Of a DNA stretch of 64,000 bases, positions 39,856 through 46,971 are shown piece after piece (position 1 is the stretch's first letter; every line of letters begins with the position of its first letter). The translations under genes and the position numbers were made by a program. Source of the stretch: Achromobacter sp. MFA1 R4 (GTDB lineage Bacteria > Pseudomonadota > Gammaproteobacteria > Burkholderiales > Burkholderiaceae_B); the NCBI RefSeq assembly GCF_900156745.1, contig NZ_LT707065.1, positions 2,170,001 through 2,234,000 of the forward strand, read 5' to 3'. Below the pieces are notes generated by a model that made no database searches, was not told the origin of the DNA, and worked only from the letters and a program-made list of their open reading frames with translations.

Positions 39856-40833
39856 ATGCCCGCCCGCGTCCCTGCGTCCTTGCCCGTCGTGCCTCTGCTC
39901 GATCCGTACACCGCGCCTGCCAAGCCCCACGAGTGGTGGCGCGGCACACTCCCGACGGTGCCTCAGACCGACGACTGGGAAAACGTCATCCAGTGCGTGC
40001 ATCGCGTCGAGGAAGGCGTCAGCGTCGTGGTGTTGGATGGCTGCCCATCGGGGGCGCTGACCCTGCCGGCGCCCGGCGCGCCGGTGTTCGGCATGCAGGT
40101 GTGGTTGGAGGGCGGCGCGATCCTGGCGCTGGACGGAGGCAAGCCGTTGAACCTGTCGGGCGGCGCGGCCTTGCTGTTCAACCACGAGCAGGCGGTGGGC
40201 TGGACCACGCATCTGTTTGCGAAGCAGCGGGTGCGAATGGTGGATATCCGCTTTACTCCAGACGCCTTGGCGCGGGCGGGCGACACGGCGCCCATCGCCC
40301 TGTTGCGGCAGCGGTTTTCCCACGATGTGAGTGTGCCGGCGCACGGTTCGCTGGTGGCCACGCTGGACGCGCCCGCCAGCCTGCTGGCGTTGGCCGGCGC
40401 ACTCTCCCGCGATGCGCCGTCGGCGCCCGAAGCACGTCGACTCTGGTATCGCGCCAAGTCATTGGAAATGCTGGCGGCCTTCGTGCAACTGTTGTCCGTG
40501 CCCGAATTGCCGAAGAGCCTGGCCGGGCTGGAACACCGGCGGTTGCATGAAGCGTGTCTGCTGTTGCGTGAACGCTGTACGGAACAATGGCCGCCTGGCC
40601 GTCTGGCGCGGATGGTGGGGTTGTCGGAAAAACGCCTGCAGCAATTGATGCGGGAAACCGTGGGCCGATCGGTGCACGCGTACCTGAGCGATGTGCGGCT
40701 GGCGAGAGCCGCGGAATTGCTGCGCGGCGGCATGAGCGTGACGCAGGCGGCCGGGGATCTCGGGTATTCGAGCCTTAGCCATTTCAGCAAGATCTTCAAG
40801 GCGCGGTACGGCGCTTCTCCGCGGTCTTGGTGA
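39856..40833 (+). CDS. AraC-family transcriptional regulator (PchR-like)
   Basis: 325 residues. The C-terminal AraC/XylS domain has two helix-turn-helix units (LARMVGLSEKRLQQLMRETVG and VTQAAGDLGYSSLSHFSKIFKARYGASPRSW), and a cupin-like effector domain lies N-terminal. Its divergent placement beside a siderophore receptor is the arrangement of PchR-type regulators, which sense the ferric siderophore. The ligand is not known. Confidence 0.87.
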   Translation: MPARVPASLPVVPLLDPYTAPAKPHEWWRGTLPTVPQTDDWENVIQCVHRVEEGVSVVVLDGCPSGALTLPAPGAPVFGMQVWLEGGAILALDGGKPLNLSGGAALLFNHEQAVGWTTHLFAKQRVRMVDIRFTPDALARAGDTAPIALLRQRFSHDVSVPAHGSLVATLDAPASLLALAGALSRDAPSAPEARRLWYRAKSLEMLAAFVQLLSVPELPKSLAGLEHRRLHEACLLLRERCTEQWPPGRLARMVGLSEKRLQQLMRETVGRSVHAYLSDVRLARAAELLRGGMSVTQAAGDLGYSSLSHFSKIFKARYGASPRSW

Positions 40834-40897
40834 GCGGACGGCAAGGTCCGATACGTGGCATTTCCGAGTCAGACATAAATTGTTTCACTTTACCGGC

Positions 40898-40927
40898 TTG
40901 TGCTGTCTATCTAGTAGTAGGTAAGAT
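40898..40927 (+). promoter_or_regulatory. Promoter of the first DUF4148 gene
   Basis: TTGTGC at 40898-40903, an 18-base spacer and TAAGAT at 40922-40927. An operator-like site fills the spacer and overlaps the -10. The predicted leader to the ATG is about 145 bases and holds a second site. Confidence 0.5.
40907..40924. promoter_or_regulatory. TetR-type operator, site 1
   Basis: CTATCTA-GTAG-TAGGTAA. It fits the local consensus CTAYCTA-N4-TAGRTAR shared by four sites in this locus and sits between the -35 and -10 of the first DUF4148 gene. Confidence 0.6.
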
Positions 40928-41015
40928 TCATCCATCGACGCAGCCCACCCAACCAAAACCGCCCGGCGCCGAAACCAGAAATACAGTAGGACCGCTTTTT
41001 TATTTCCCTTTTCAT

Positions 41016-41033
41016 CTACCTATAAGTAGATAG
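41016..41033. promoter_or_regulatory. TetR-type operator, site 2
   Basis: CTACCTA-TAAG-TAGATAG, about 45 bases before the ATG of the first DUF4148 gene. Confidence 0.6.
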
Positions 41034-41076
41034 CTAACTGAAACGCACACTGCAACTTTCAACTCGGAGATTGACC

Positions 41077-41382
41077 ATGAAGACCCTCGTATCCGCCCTG
41101 ATTCTTTCCGCTTCCTTCATCGGCGCCGCCCAAGCCGGCGAACTGGACTACCCGCCCGCCCTGGACACGCACAGCACGGTCACCCGCGCCCAAGTGCAGC
41201 AGGAACTGGCTGAAGCCCGCGCCAACGGTGAGCTGGTGTTCGGCGAAGAAGGCTACGCCGCCGCCCCGATCGCTCAGGCAGGCGACAAGACCCGCGCCCA
41301 GATCAAGCAAGAACTGGCCGCCGCGCGCGCCCAGGGCCTGACCGAAGGTGGCGAACTGGACTACCCGCCCGTCCAAGGCTGA
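41077..41382 (+). CDS. Small periplasmic DUF4148 protein, copy 1
   Basis: 101 residues. A signal peptide (KTLVSALILSASFIGAAQA) should leave a mature protein that begins and ends with the same motif, GELDYPP. Two DUF4148 repeats are visible, TRAQVQQELAEARANGELVFGEEGYAA and TRAQIKQELAAARAQGLTEGGELDYPP. Such proteins are abundant in Burkholderiales and have no established function. It is about 90% identical to the copy at 41468 (10 differences in 101). TCGGAGATTGACC precedes the ATG. Two operator-like sites upstream suggest control by the TetR gene at 41926. Confidence 0.88.
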   Translation: MKTLVSALILSASFIGAAQAGELDYPPALDTHSTVTRAQVQQELAEARANGELVFGEEGYAAAPIAQAGDKTRAQIKQELAAARAQGLTEGGELDYPPVQG

Positions 41383-41401
41383 TTTTTTTTCGACCTCGTA
41401 T

Positions 41402-41419
41402 CTATCTATATATAGATAG
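41402..41419. promoter_or_regulatory. TetR-type operator, site 3 (perfect palindrome)
   Basis: CTATCTATATATAGATAG, a perfect 18-base palindrome (CTATCTA-TATA-TAGATAG), between the two DUF4148 genes and about 50 bases before the second ATG. Confidence 0.65.
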
Positions 41420-41467
41420 CTTTAATCCGACCACGACGCATCACCCCACACTATCTGGAGAATCCTC

Positions 41468-41773
41468 ATGAAGACCCTCATTTCCGCCCTGATCCTTTCC
41501 GCTTCCTTCATCGGCGCCGCCCAGGCTGGCGAGCTGGACTATCCGCCCGCCCTGAACACCCAAAGCACGGTCACCCGCGCCCAGGTGCAGCAGGAACTGG
41601 CTGAGGCCCGCGCCAACGGCGAACTGGTGTTCGGCGAAGAAGGCTATGCCGCGACCGCGTTTGCCCACGCCGGCGACAAGACCCGTGCCCAGGTCAAGCA
41701 GGAACTGGCCGCTGCCCGCGCCCAAGGCCTGACCGACGCCGGCGAACTGGACTACCCGCCCGTGCAAGGCTGA
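41468..41773 (+). CDS. Small periplasmic DUF4148 protein, copy 2
   Basis: 101 residues, same architecture as copy 1: signal peptide, mature ends both GELDYPP, two repeats. The differences cluster in the linker between repeats (AAAPIAQ versus AATAFAH). The pair is a recent tandem duplication of about 300 bases; the intergenic regions are not duplicated apart from the operator. TCTGGAGAATCCTC precedes the ATG. Confidence 0.88.
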   Translation: MKTLISALILSASFIGAAQAGELDYPPALNTQSTVTRAQVQQELAEARANGELVFGEEGYAATAFAHAGDKTRAQVKQELAAARAQGLTDAGELDYPPVQG

Positions 41774-41789
41774 GCCAGATGGCAATCGA

Positions 41790-41832
41790 TGCGGACCCCG
41801 TGCGGCGGGATCGATCCCGGCCGGGGTCCGCA
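41790..41832. terminator. Long inverted repeat after the second DUF4148 gene
   Basis: 10-base arms TGCGGACCCC (41790-41799) and GGGGTCCGCA (41823-41832) enclose a smaller perfect palindrome CGGGATCGATCCCG (41806-41819). No T-run follows, so it may be a Rho-independent-like block, a processing site or a protein site. Confidence 0.4.
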
Positions 41833-41889
41833 GGCAGTGTCGGGCGCCTTGAGCGGCCCTCTCGGCCAGGCCGATAAGGGACCGTCCCA

Positions 41890-41919
41890 ATGACGAACCG
41901 ATCTATTAGTAGGTAATAT
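41890..41919 (+). promoter_or_regulatory. Promoter of the first TetR gene
   Basis: ATGACG at 41890-41895, an 18-base spacer and TAATAT at 41914-41919. The geometry is the same as at the first DUF4148 promoter. Transcription would start at about the A of the ATG at 41926, giving a leaderless mRNA. Confidence 0.45.
41899..41916. promoter_or_regulatory. TetR-type operator, site 4
   Basis: CGATCTA-TTAG-TAGGTAA, overlapping the -10 of the TetR gene. It suggests autoregulation. Confidence 0.58.
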
Positions 41920-41925
41920 GCAGCC

Positions 41926-42522
41926 ATGGATACCCCGACTTCCAACACCACTCGCGAACTGCTTCTGGCGCACGCCGAGAAGCTGATCCGCATGCGCGGA
42001 TGCAACGGCTTCAGCTACCGCGACCTGGCTGAACATGTGGGCGTCAAGACGTCCAGCATCCACTACTATTTTCCCGGCAAGGACGACCTGCTGTATGAAG
42101 CGGTCGAGGCCTACAGCACGCGCGCGCTCGGCGCGGTGCGCGCCATCGATACGTCATTGCCGGCGCAGGCGCAGCTTGATAAATACCTGTCGATGATGGA
42201 ATCGGCCGCGTGCGGTTCCGGTGAACTCTGTCTGGGCGGCATGCTGGCTGCCGACGTGATGAGCCTGTCCGAAAGGGTCCGCGGCGCGCTGCAGGGGTTT
42301 TTTCGCGCGCACGAAGCCTGGCTGGCCCGCGTATTGGCCGAAGGCGCCGCGCAAGGCACCTTGAAGTTTTCTGGCACGCCCGACGCTGCGGGGCGGGCCG
42401 TGTTCGCGACGATCCAGGGCTGCTTGCTGGTGTCGCGCCTGTTCCAGCAGCCGCCCGCGTTGTGCGAGGCGATCGGCGCGCTTTACGTCGAATGCGACGG
42501 CAAGGCCGGGCACGACGCCTGA
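41926..42522 (+). CDS. TetR-family regulator next to the DUF4148 pair
   Basis: 198 residues. The N-terminal helix-turn-helix is LLLAHAEKLIRMRGCNGFSYRDLAEHVGVKTSSIHYYFPGKDDLLYEAV. The C-terminal ligand domain has several Cys (SAACGSGELCLGG, TIQGCLLVSR), as in regulators of the YcdC/TetR_C group that sense electrophiles; that sensing role is speculative. A matching palindrome overlaps its own promoter and further copies precede both DUF4148 genes, so it is the obvious candidate regulator of all three. No ribosome binding site is seen. Confidence 0.85.
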   Translation: MDTPTSNTTRELLLAHAEKLIRMRGCNGFSYRDLAEHVGVKTSSIHYYFPGKDDLLYEAVEAYSTRALGAVRAIDTSLPAQAQLDKYLSMMESAACGSGELCLGGMLAADVMSLSERVRGALQGFFRAHEAWLARVLAEGAAQGTLKFSGTPDAAGRAVFATIQGCLLVSRLFQQPPALCEAIGALYVECDGKAGHDA

Positions 42523-42553
42523 ACGCCAACCGCTGCATTTCGCACGCTCCTTC

Positions 42554-42589
42554 ACGGCCGCCTTGCCCACGCAGGCGGCCGTTGTCATT
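42554..42589. terminator. Terminator between TetR gene and isochorismatase gene
   Basis: Perfect 10-base arms ACGGCCGCCT (42554-42563) and AGGCGGCCGT (42573-42582) with TGTCATT after. It serves the convergent pair. Confidence 0.7.
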
Positions 42590-42613
42590 GGGCGTGCGCC
42601 GCGCGGGACGGCG

Positions 42614-43468
42614 TTACGCCAGCGCGCGCGCCATGTCGGTGCTGGCGCGCTCCTGCACGCCCAGGTCCCGCATGCGTTGCAGGAAGGTCGCCTGCGCCTG
42701 GGCAAAGCCCGCGACGGGACTCATGCAGTCGGTCAGCAATACGATGCGAGACAGGTTGCCGCCGGGCAGGTGCTCGGCCAGATGTTCGACCGTGGCCTTG
42801 ACGCAATGGCTGCCCGCTTCCCCCGCCACGAGGATCAGGTCGGCGCGGTCCAGCGAATCGAGCAGGCCGCGGTTGAGCTGGCTGCGCGGGTCGTCGGCGT
42901 CGGGCACTTCGGCCATGAGCGCGCTGTAGTGTTCGGTCCAGGGATTGGCGCCCTTGGGCACCTTGCGCACGATGAACTGGCGCGCTTCTTCCCAGCGGCC
43001 GTAGGCGGCGCGCACGTCGGCATGCACGTTGTGCCCCCATGTGCCGATCTCGCAGTGGACGGGCCACGCCATCAGCGTGTAGCGCCCGCGGGCCTCGAGT
43101 TCGTCCAGGTACGCCAGCGTGCGCGGCAGATCGTCGTCGTGGCGCGGCACGAATTCGCCGGCGCGCAACTGGGCGGCCGTGATGGGGGTAAACGGCGCGA
43201 CCGGGTCGCCATTGCCCGCGCGCCAGAAGGTCGGGTGCGCGATGTCCAGCCGATGGTGCGAATCCAGCGTGACCGTGATCGAGGTGAGCGCGTGCGCCGT
43301 CGCATCGATAAAGCGCGCCAGCCGTTGCATGTCGGCGTGCGCGCCCGCGACCGGAAGCGCGGGCCGGTGGGCAAGGCCTGTGAGCGGATCCGTGGGCAGA
43401 TACGTTTCGGGCAGGTCGCAGAAATCATTCTGCGGGTCGACGATCAGCAGGTGTATGGAGCGCGGCAT
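42614..43468 (-). CDS. Isochorismatase-family cysteine hydrolase
   Basis: 284 residues. The triad of the nicotinamidase/isochorismatase fold is visible: Asp11 in LLIVDPQNDF, a Lys in VRKVPKG (169-172), and nucleophile Cys222 in EAGSHCVKATVEHL. A cis-peptide-type segment and the metal-like DSHH (69-72) are also present. It is longer than pyrazinamidase/nicotinamidase (about 200 residues), with an insertion around 90-130. Members hydrolyse amides such as nicotinamide, N-carbamoyl compounds or biuret; the substrate is not predictable here. Confidence 0.85.
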   Translation of the reverse strand: MPRSIHLLIVDPQNDFCDLPETYLPTDPLTGLAHRPALPVAGAHADMQRLARFIDATAHALTSITVTLDSHHRLDIAHPTFWRAGNGDPVAPFTPITAAQLRAGEFVPRHDDDLPRTLAYLDELEARGRYTLMAWPVHCEIGTWGHNVHADVRAAYGRWEEARQFIVRKVPKGANPWTEHYSALMAEVPDADDPRSQLNRGLLDSLDRADLILVAGEAGSHCVKATVEHLAEHLPGGNLSRIVLLTDCMSPVAGFAQAQATFLQRMRDLGVQERASTDMARALA

Positions 43469-43548
43469 GGCATGACGGGAGGGTGAAGACCGGACTATAG
43501 AACGAGATCCCCGACCTTAGAACACTTGGACCAGTTAGTCAGAACTGC

Positions 43549-43607
43549 AGGTCAGCAGATCAGGTCAGCAGATCAGGTCAGCACATCAGGTCAGCACATC
43601 AGGTCAG
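43549..43607. repeat. Tandem 13-base repeat, four full units plus a partial
   Basis: Units AGGTCAGCAGATC (x2) then AGGTCAGCACATC (x2) and a partial AGGTCAG. The repeat lies in the promoter side of the isochorismatase gene and runs into the stop codon of the microprotein gene on the same strand. It is too short-period and spacer-free to be CRISPR. Confidence 0.9.
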
Positions 43608-43717
43608 AACAGCACGAGATGGTCTGCGCGGTCGGGAAGCTGGCGCAGCAGGGAGCGCCAGCGGCGCCAGATCACGGCGGAAACGCCGATTGCGCCCAGG
43701 GGAATAAGAATCCACAT
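43604..43717 (-). CDS. 37-residue membrane microprotein
   Basis: Reads MWILIPLGAIGVSAVIWRRW, then RSLLRQLPDRADHLVLF. It has one hydrophobic segment (residues 2-17) followed by a strongly basic stretch, so it is probably a single-pass inner membrane peptide with the C terminus in the cytoplasm. AGGAG lies 6-10 bases before the ATG. It is absent from ordinary gene predictions because of size. A perfect 18-base palindrome lies 18 bases upstream and is shared with the promoter of the TetR gene at 43804, suggesting common control. Function unknown; expression unproven. Confidence 0.5.
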   Translation of the reverse strand: MWILIPLGAIGVSAVIWRRWRSLLRQLPDRADHLVLF

Positions 43718-43735
43718 GCCTTGCTCCTGTCAAGA

Positions 43736-43753
43736 TTCGCACGATCGTGCGAA
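43736..43753. promoter_or_regulatory. Palindromic operator for the second TetR, site A
   Basis: TTCGCACGATCGTGCGAA, a perfect 18-base palindrome directly upstream of the microprotein gene and downstream of the TetR gene on the same strand. Confidence 0.65.
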
Positions 43754-43803
43754 ATTAGGGAAAAGAAAGGCCGGCGACCTGCCGGCGCTGGCGGGGACCA
43801 GGG

Positions 43804-44421
43804 CTACTCGATGGTCTTGAAGCTGCGATACGTGGAAATCAGCCGCTCGTAGGCGGCCTTGACGCGCTCCGGCGCCTTGGGGTCCCGCAGGAAGCGGGCG
43901 TCATGCATCAATCCGATCATCAGGCTGTAGATCTCGAATACGAGCTGCTGCGGATCGGTGTCCGGGCGCAGATGCCCGGCCTCCAGCGCCTGGTCCACAG
44001 TGCGCACCATCGCCGCGCGCCAGCGCCTCAGGTTGTGTTCCAGCACCGAGCGCAGCGGGGAGTCGACGTCGTCGTACTCGAAGGCGCCGGCGACATAGAT
44101 GCAGCCCGTCAGCGTCTCGACGTTGCTGGCGCGTTCGATCCACAGCGACACCAGGGCATTGAGGCGAGGCAGGCCGCGCGGATAGGCCATGGCGGGCGTG
44201 AAGACCGCCGCGACGAAACGCCGGTCGTATTCGTCCAGCACCGCCTGTTGCAAGGCCTCAAGGGAGCCGACGCGGGAGAACACGCCGCTCTTGCTGATGC
44301 CCAGCCGCTTGGCGACCTGGCCCAGCGAAAGGCTTTCCATGCCTTGCGCGGCCGCCATGTCCAGGGCCGTGTCCACGATGGCCGCGAAGGTCAGTTCGCT
44401 TTTTTCGGTTTTCGCTGTCAT
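43804..44421 (-). CDS. TetR/AcrR-family regulator
   Basis: 205 residues. The helix-turn-helix is AAIVDTALDMAAAQGMESLSLGQVAKRLGISKSGVFSRVGSLEALQQAVLDEY, and a C-terminal domain of the TetR_C type (GCIYVAGAFEYDDVDSPLR) follows. A one-mismatch palindrome lies 10 bases before its ATG, consistent with autoregulation, and a perfect copy precedes the microprotein gene downstream. The inducer is unknown. Confidence 0.87.
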   Translation of the reverse strand: MTAKTEKSELTFAAIVDTALDMAAAQGMESLSLGQVAKRLGISKSGVFSRVGSLEALQQAVLDEYDRRFVAAVFTPAMAYPRGLPRLNALVSLWIERASNVETLTGCIYVAGAFEYDDVDSPLRSVLEHNLRRWRAAMVRTVDQALEAGHLRPDTDPQQLVFEIYSLMIGLMHDARFLRDPKAPERVKAAYERLISTYRSFKTIE

Positions 44422-44430
44422 GCGGGGAAT

Positions 44431-44448
44431 TTAGCACGACCGTGCGAA
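44431..44448. promoter_or_regulatory. Palindromic operator for the second TetR, site B
   Basis: TTAGCACGACCGTGCGAA, arms differing at one position from a perfect palindrome; 16 of 18 bases agree with site A. It sits next to the TetR start, overlapping a TAAATT element on the minus strand. Confidence 0.62.
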
Positions 44449-44559
44449 AATGCCCGGGTTTTTAAATCGGGCCGCAACATCGGGCCGCAACATCGGGCCA
44501 AAGAAAATGCCGGAACAGCATCGCTGTCCGGCTTGGCAGTTCCCAATACAGGAGGGGAA

Positions 44560-46734
44560 TCAGGCGCGCGCGGCCTTGTATTCCAGGCGGTACTTGTGCA
44601 GGAGGGGCTCGGTGTAGCCGTTGGGCTGCGTCAGCCCTTCAAAGACCAGCGCGCAGGCGGCCTTGAACGCCAGCGACGTATCGAAGTTGCCCGCCATCGG
44701 CTGGTAGAGCGGGTCGCCCGCGTTCTGGCCGTCCACCACCTTGGCCATGCGCTGGAAGGTTTCCATGACCTGGTCGCGGTGGGTGATGCCGTGGCGCAGC
44801 CAGTTGGCGATGTGCTGGCTGGAGATCCGCAGCGTGGCGCGGTCTTCCATCAGCCCCACGTTGTGGATGTCGGGCACCTTGGAGCAGCCCACGCCCTGGT
44901 CGATCCAGCGCACCACGTAGCCCAGGATGCCTTGCGCGTTGTTGTCGAGTTCCTGCTGGATATCCGCGGCCGACCACTTGGAGGGATCGCCGACCGGGAC
45001 CGAGAGCAGCCCGTCCAGGAGTTCGTCGCGCACGCTGTCCAGCCGGGTGCGTTCAAGTTCCTGCTGGACCGCCTGCACGTCGACCTGGTGGTAATGCAGC
45101 GCGTGCAGCGTGGCGGCCGTGGGCGACGGCACCCAGGCGGTGTTGGCGCCGGCCTTGGGATGCGCGATCTTCTGCTCGAGCATCGCCGCCATCAGGTCGG
45201 GCATGGCCCACATGCCCTTGCCGATCTGGGCGCGGCCGCGCAGGCCCGAGTCCAGGCCCACCAGCACGTTGTTGCGTTCGTAGGCGGCGATCCAGGCGCT
45301 GGACTTCATGTCGCCCTTGCGCAGCATGGGGCCGGCTTCCATGCCCGAGTGCATTTCGTCGCCGGTGCGGTCCAGAAAGCCCGTGTTGATGAAGGCCACG
45401 CGCGACGCCGCGGCCTGGATGCAGGCCTTGAGGTTGACGCTGGTGCGGCGCTCTTCGTCCATGATGCCCATTTTCAGGGTGTGGCGCGGCACCTTGATCA
45501 GGTCCTCGACGCGGTCGAAGAGTTCGTTGGCGAACGCGGCCTCGGCGGGGCCGTGCATCTTGGGCTTCACGATGTACACGGAACCCGTGCGGGAATTGAG
45601 CTTGTTGTGGCGGTCATGCAGCGCGGCCAGGCTGGTGACGACGGCGTCCAGGATGCCTTCGGGGATCTCCTGTCCGTCGCGGTCCAGCACTGCCGGATTG
45701 GTCATCAGGTGTCCCACGTTGCGCACGAACATGAGCGAGCGGCCATGCAGCGTCAGGGGCGAGCCGTCCGGACGGGTGTAGCGGCGGTCGGCGTTGAGCT
45801 TGCGGGTGAAGGTCTTGCCGCCCTTGGTGACTTCTTCGGTGAGGTCGCCCTTCATCAGGCCGAGCCAGTTGCGGTAGATCTGCACCTTGTCGTCGGCATC
45901 GACGGCGGCGACGGAGTCTTCGCAGTCCATGATGGTGGTGAGCGCGGCTTCGACCACCACGTCTTTCACGCCCGCCGCGTCCGTGCTGCCGATGGGGCTG
46001 GCCGGGTCGATCTGGATTTCGAAGTGCAGGCCGTTGTTCTTGAGGAGGATTGCGGTGGGGGCGGAGGCGTCGCCCTGGTAGCCGACGAACTGCGCGCCGG
46101 ACTTCAGGCCGGTGGCGCCGCTGGCGAGCGCCACGCGCAATTGGCCGTCTTCGACGGTGTAGCCGTGGGCATCGGCGTGCGAGCCCTGCGCCAGCGGCGC
46201 GGCGGTGTCCAGGAAGCTGCGCGCGCGGGCGATGACGGCTGCGCCGCGTTCGGGGTTGTAGCCCTTGCCGGTGTCGCCGGGCGTGGCCGGAATGGCGTCG
46301 GTGCCGTAGAGGGCGTCATAGAGGCTGCCCCAGCGCGCATTGGCGGCGTTCAGTGCGTAGCGCGGATTGGACATCGGCACGACGAGCTGCGGTCCCGCCT
46401 GTTGCGAGATCTCGGTGTCGACGTTGTCGGTGGTGGCGCGGACGGACTCGGGCTGCGGCAGCAGGTAGCCGATGCCTTCCAGGAACTTGCGATAGGCGGC
46501 GGCGTCCGTGATTGGACCGGGATGGGCGCGGTGCCAGGCGTCGAGCTCGGCCTGCAGCCGGTCGCGTTCGGCGAGCAGGGCGCGGTTCTTCGGCGCCAGA
46601 TCGTGCACCAGGGCGGCGAAGCCTTGCCAGAAGCCGTCGGCATCCAGGCCGGTGCCGGGCAGGGCTTCCTGTTCGATGAATTGACTGAGATCGGCCGCCA
46701 CTTGCAGGCCGTGGTGCTGGGTGCGTTGAGTCAT
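44560..46734 (-). CDS. glcB: Malate synthase G
   Basis: 724 residues, the size of the G isoform (the A isoform is about 530). It condenses glyoxylate and acetyl-CoA to malate. Visible segments include [16 protein letters not shown] with acidic metal ligands, [46 protein letters not shown] and [21 protein letters not shown]. The frame opens 30 codons earlier, but [16 protein letters not shown] at 46734 is the family start. Divergent GntR gene and two shared operator-like sites suggest induction on glycolate or glyoxylate growth. Confidence 0.96.
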   Translation of the reverse strand: MTQRTQHHGLQVAADLSQFIEQEALPGTGLDADGFWQGFAALVHDLAPKNRALLAERDRLQAELDAWHRAHPGPITDAAAYRKFLEGIGYLLPQPESVRATTDNVDTEISQQAGPQLVVPMSNPRYALNAANARWGSLYDALYGTDAIPATPGDTGKGYNPERGAAVIARARSFLDTAAPLAQGSHADAHGYTVEDGQLRVALASGATGLKSGAQFVGYQGDASAPTAILLKNNGLHFEIQIDPASPIGSTDAAGVKDVVVEAALTTIMDCEDSVAAVDADDKVQIYRNWLGLMKGDLTEEVTKGGKTFTRKLNADRRYTRPDGSPLTLHGRSLMFVRNVGHLMTNPAVLDRDGQEIPEGILDAVVTSLAALHDRHNKLNSRTGSVYIVKPKMHGPAEAAFANELFDRVEDLIKVPRHTLKMGIMDEERRTSVNLKACIQAAASRVAFINTGFLDRTGDEMHSGMEAGPMLRKGDMKSSAWIAAYERNNVLVGLDSGLRGRAQIGKGMWAMPDLMAAMLEQKIAHPKAGANTAWVPSPTAATLHALHYHQVDVQAVQQELERTRLDSVRDELLDGLLSVPVGDPSKWSAADIQQELDNNAQGILGYVVRWIDQGVGCSKVPDIHNVGLMEDRATLRISSQHIANWLRHGITHRDQVMETFQRMAKVVDGQNAGDPLYQPMAGNFDTSLAFKAACALVFEGLTQPNGYTEPLLHKYRLEYKAARA

Positions 46735-46836
46735 GCGGGTCTCTGGCGATGAATAGGGATGGACAGCGCGGCGCGCCGGTCCAGGCGTGCTGACATCATC
46801 GTTCGCGTGCGCGTCGATGTCCATACGAAAACCCGC

Positions 46837-46847
46837 TGGTCATACCA
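46837..46847. promoter_or_regulatory. FadR/GntR-type operator, site A
   Basis: TGGTCATACCA, within the longer palindrome CTGGTCATACCAG (46836-46848). It fits the TGGT-N3-ACCA consensus of FadR-subfamily regulators such as PdhR, LldR and GlcC. Confidence 0.65.
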
Positions 46848-46944
46848 GTTTATTCGCCCGCTGCCGGGCAAAGGTCCTATTTTTATGGTTTGATATCAGC
46901 CACTTACAGAGGCATTGCCATGGCCCGCGAGCGCGGGCCACACA

Positions 46945-46955
46945 TGGTCATACCA
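46945..46955. promoter_or_regulatory. FadR/GntR-type operator, site B
   Basis: An identical TGGTCATACCA, 17 bases before the GntR ATG and 108 bases centre to centre from site A. Confidence 0.65.
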
Positions 46956-46971
46956 CTGGTCCGGAGATCGC

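Noticed and set aside
43549..43607. Possible CRISPR array
   Set aside because: The 13-base units are directly adjacent with no spacers and there are no cas genes.
44560..46734. Long plus-strand frame opposite malate synthase G
   Set aside because: It is the antisense shadow of a full-length, well-conserved enzyme.
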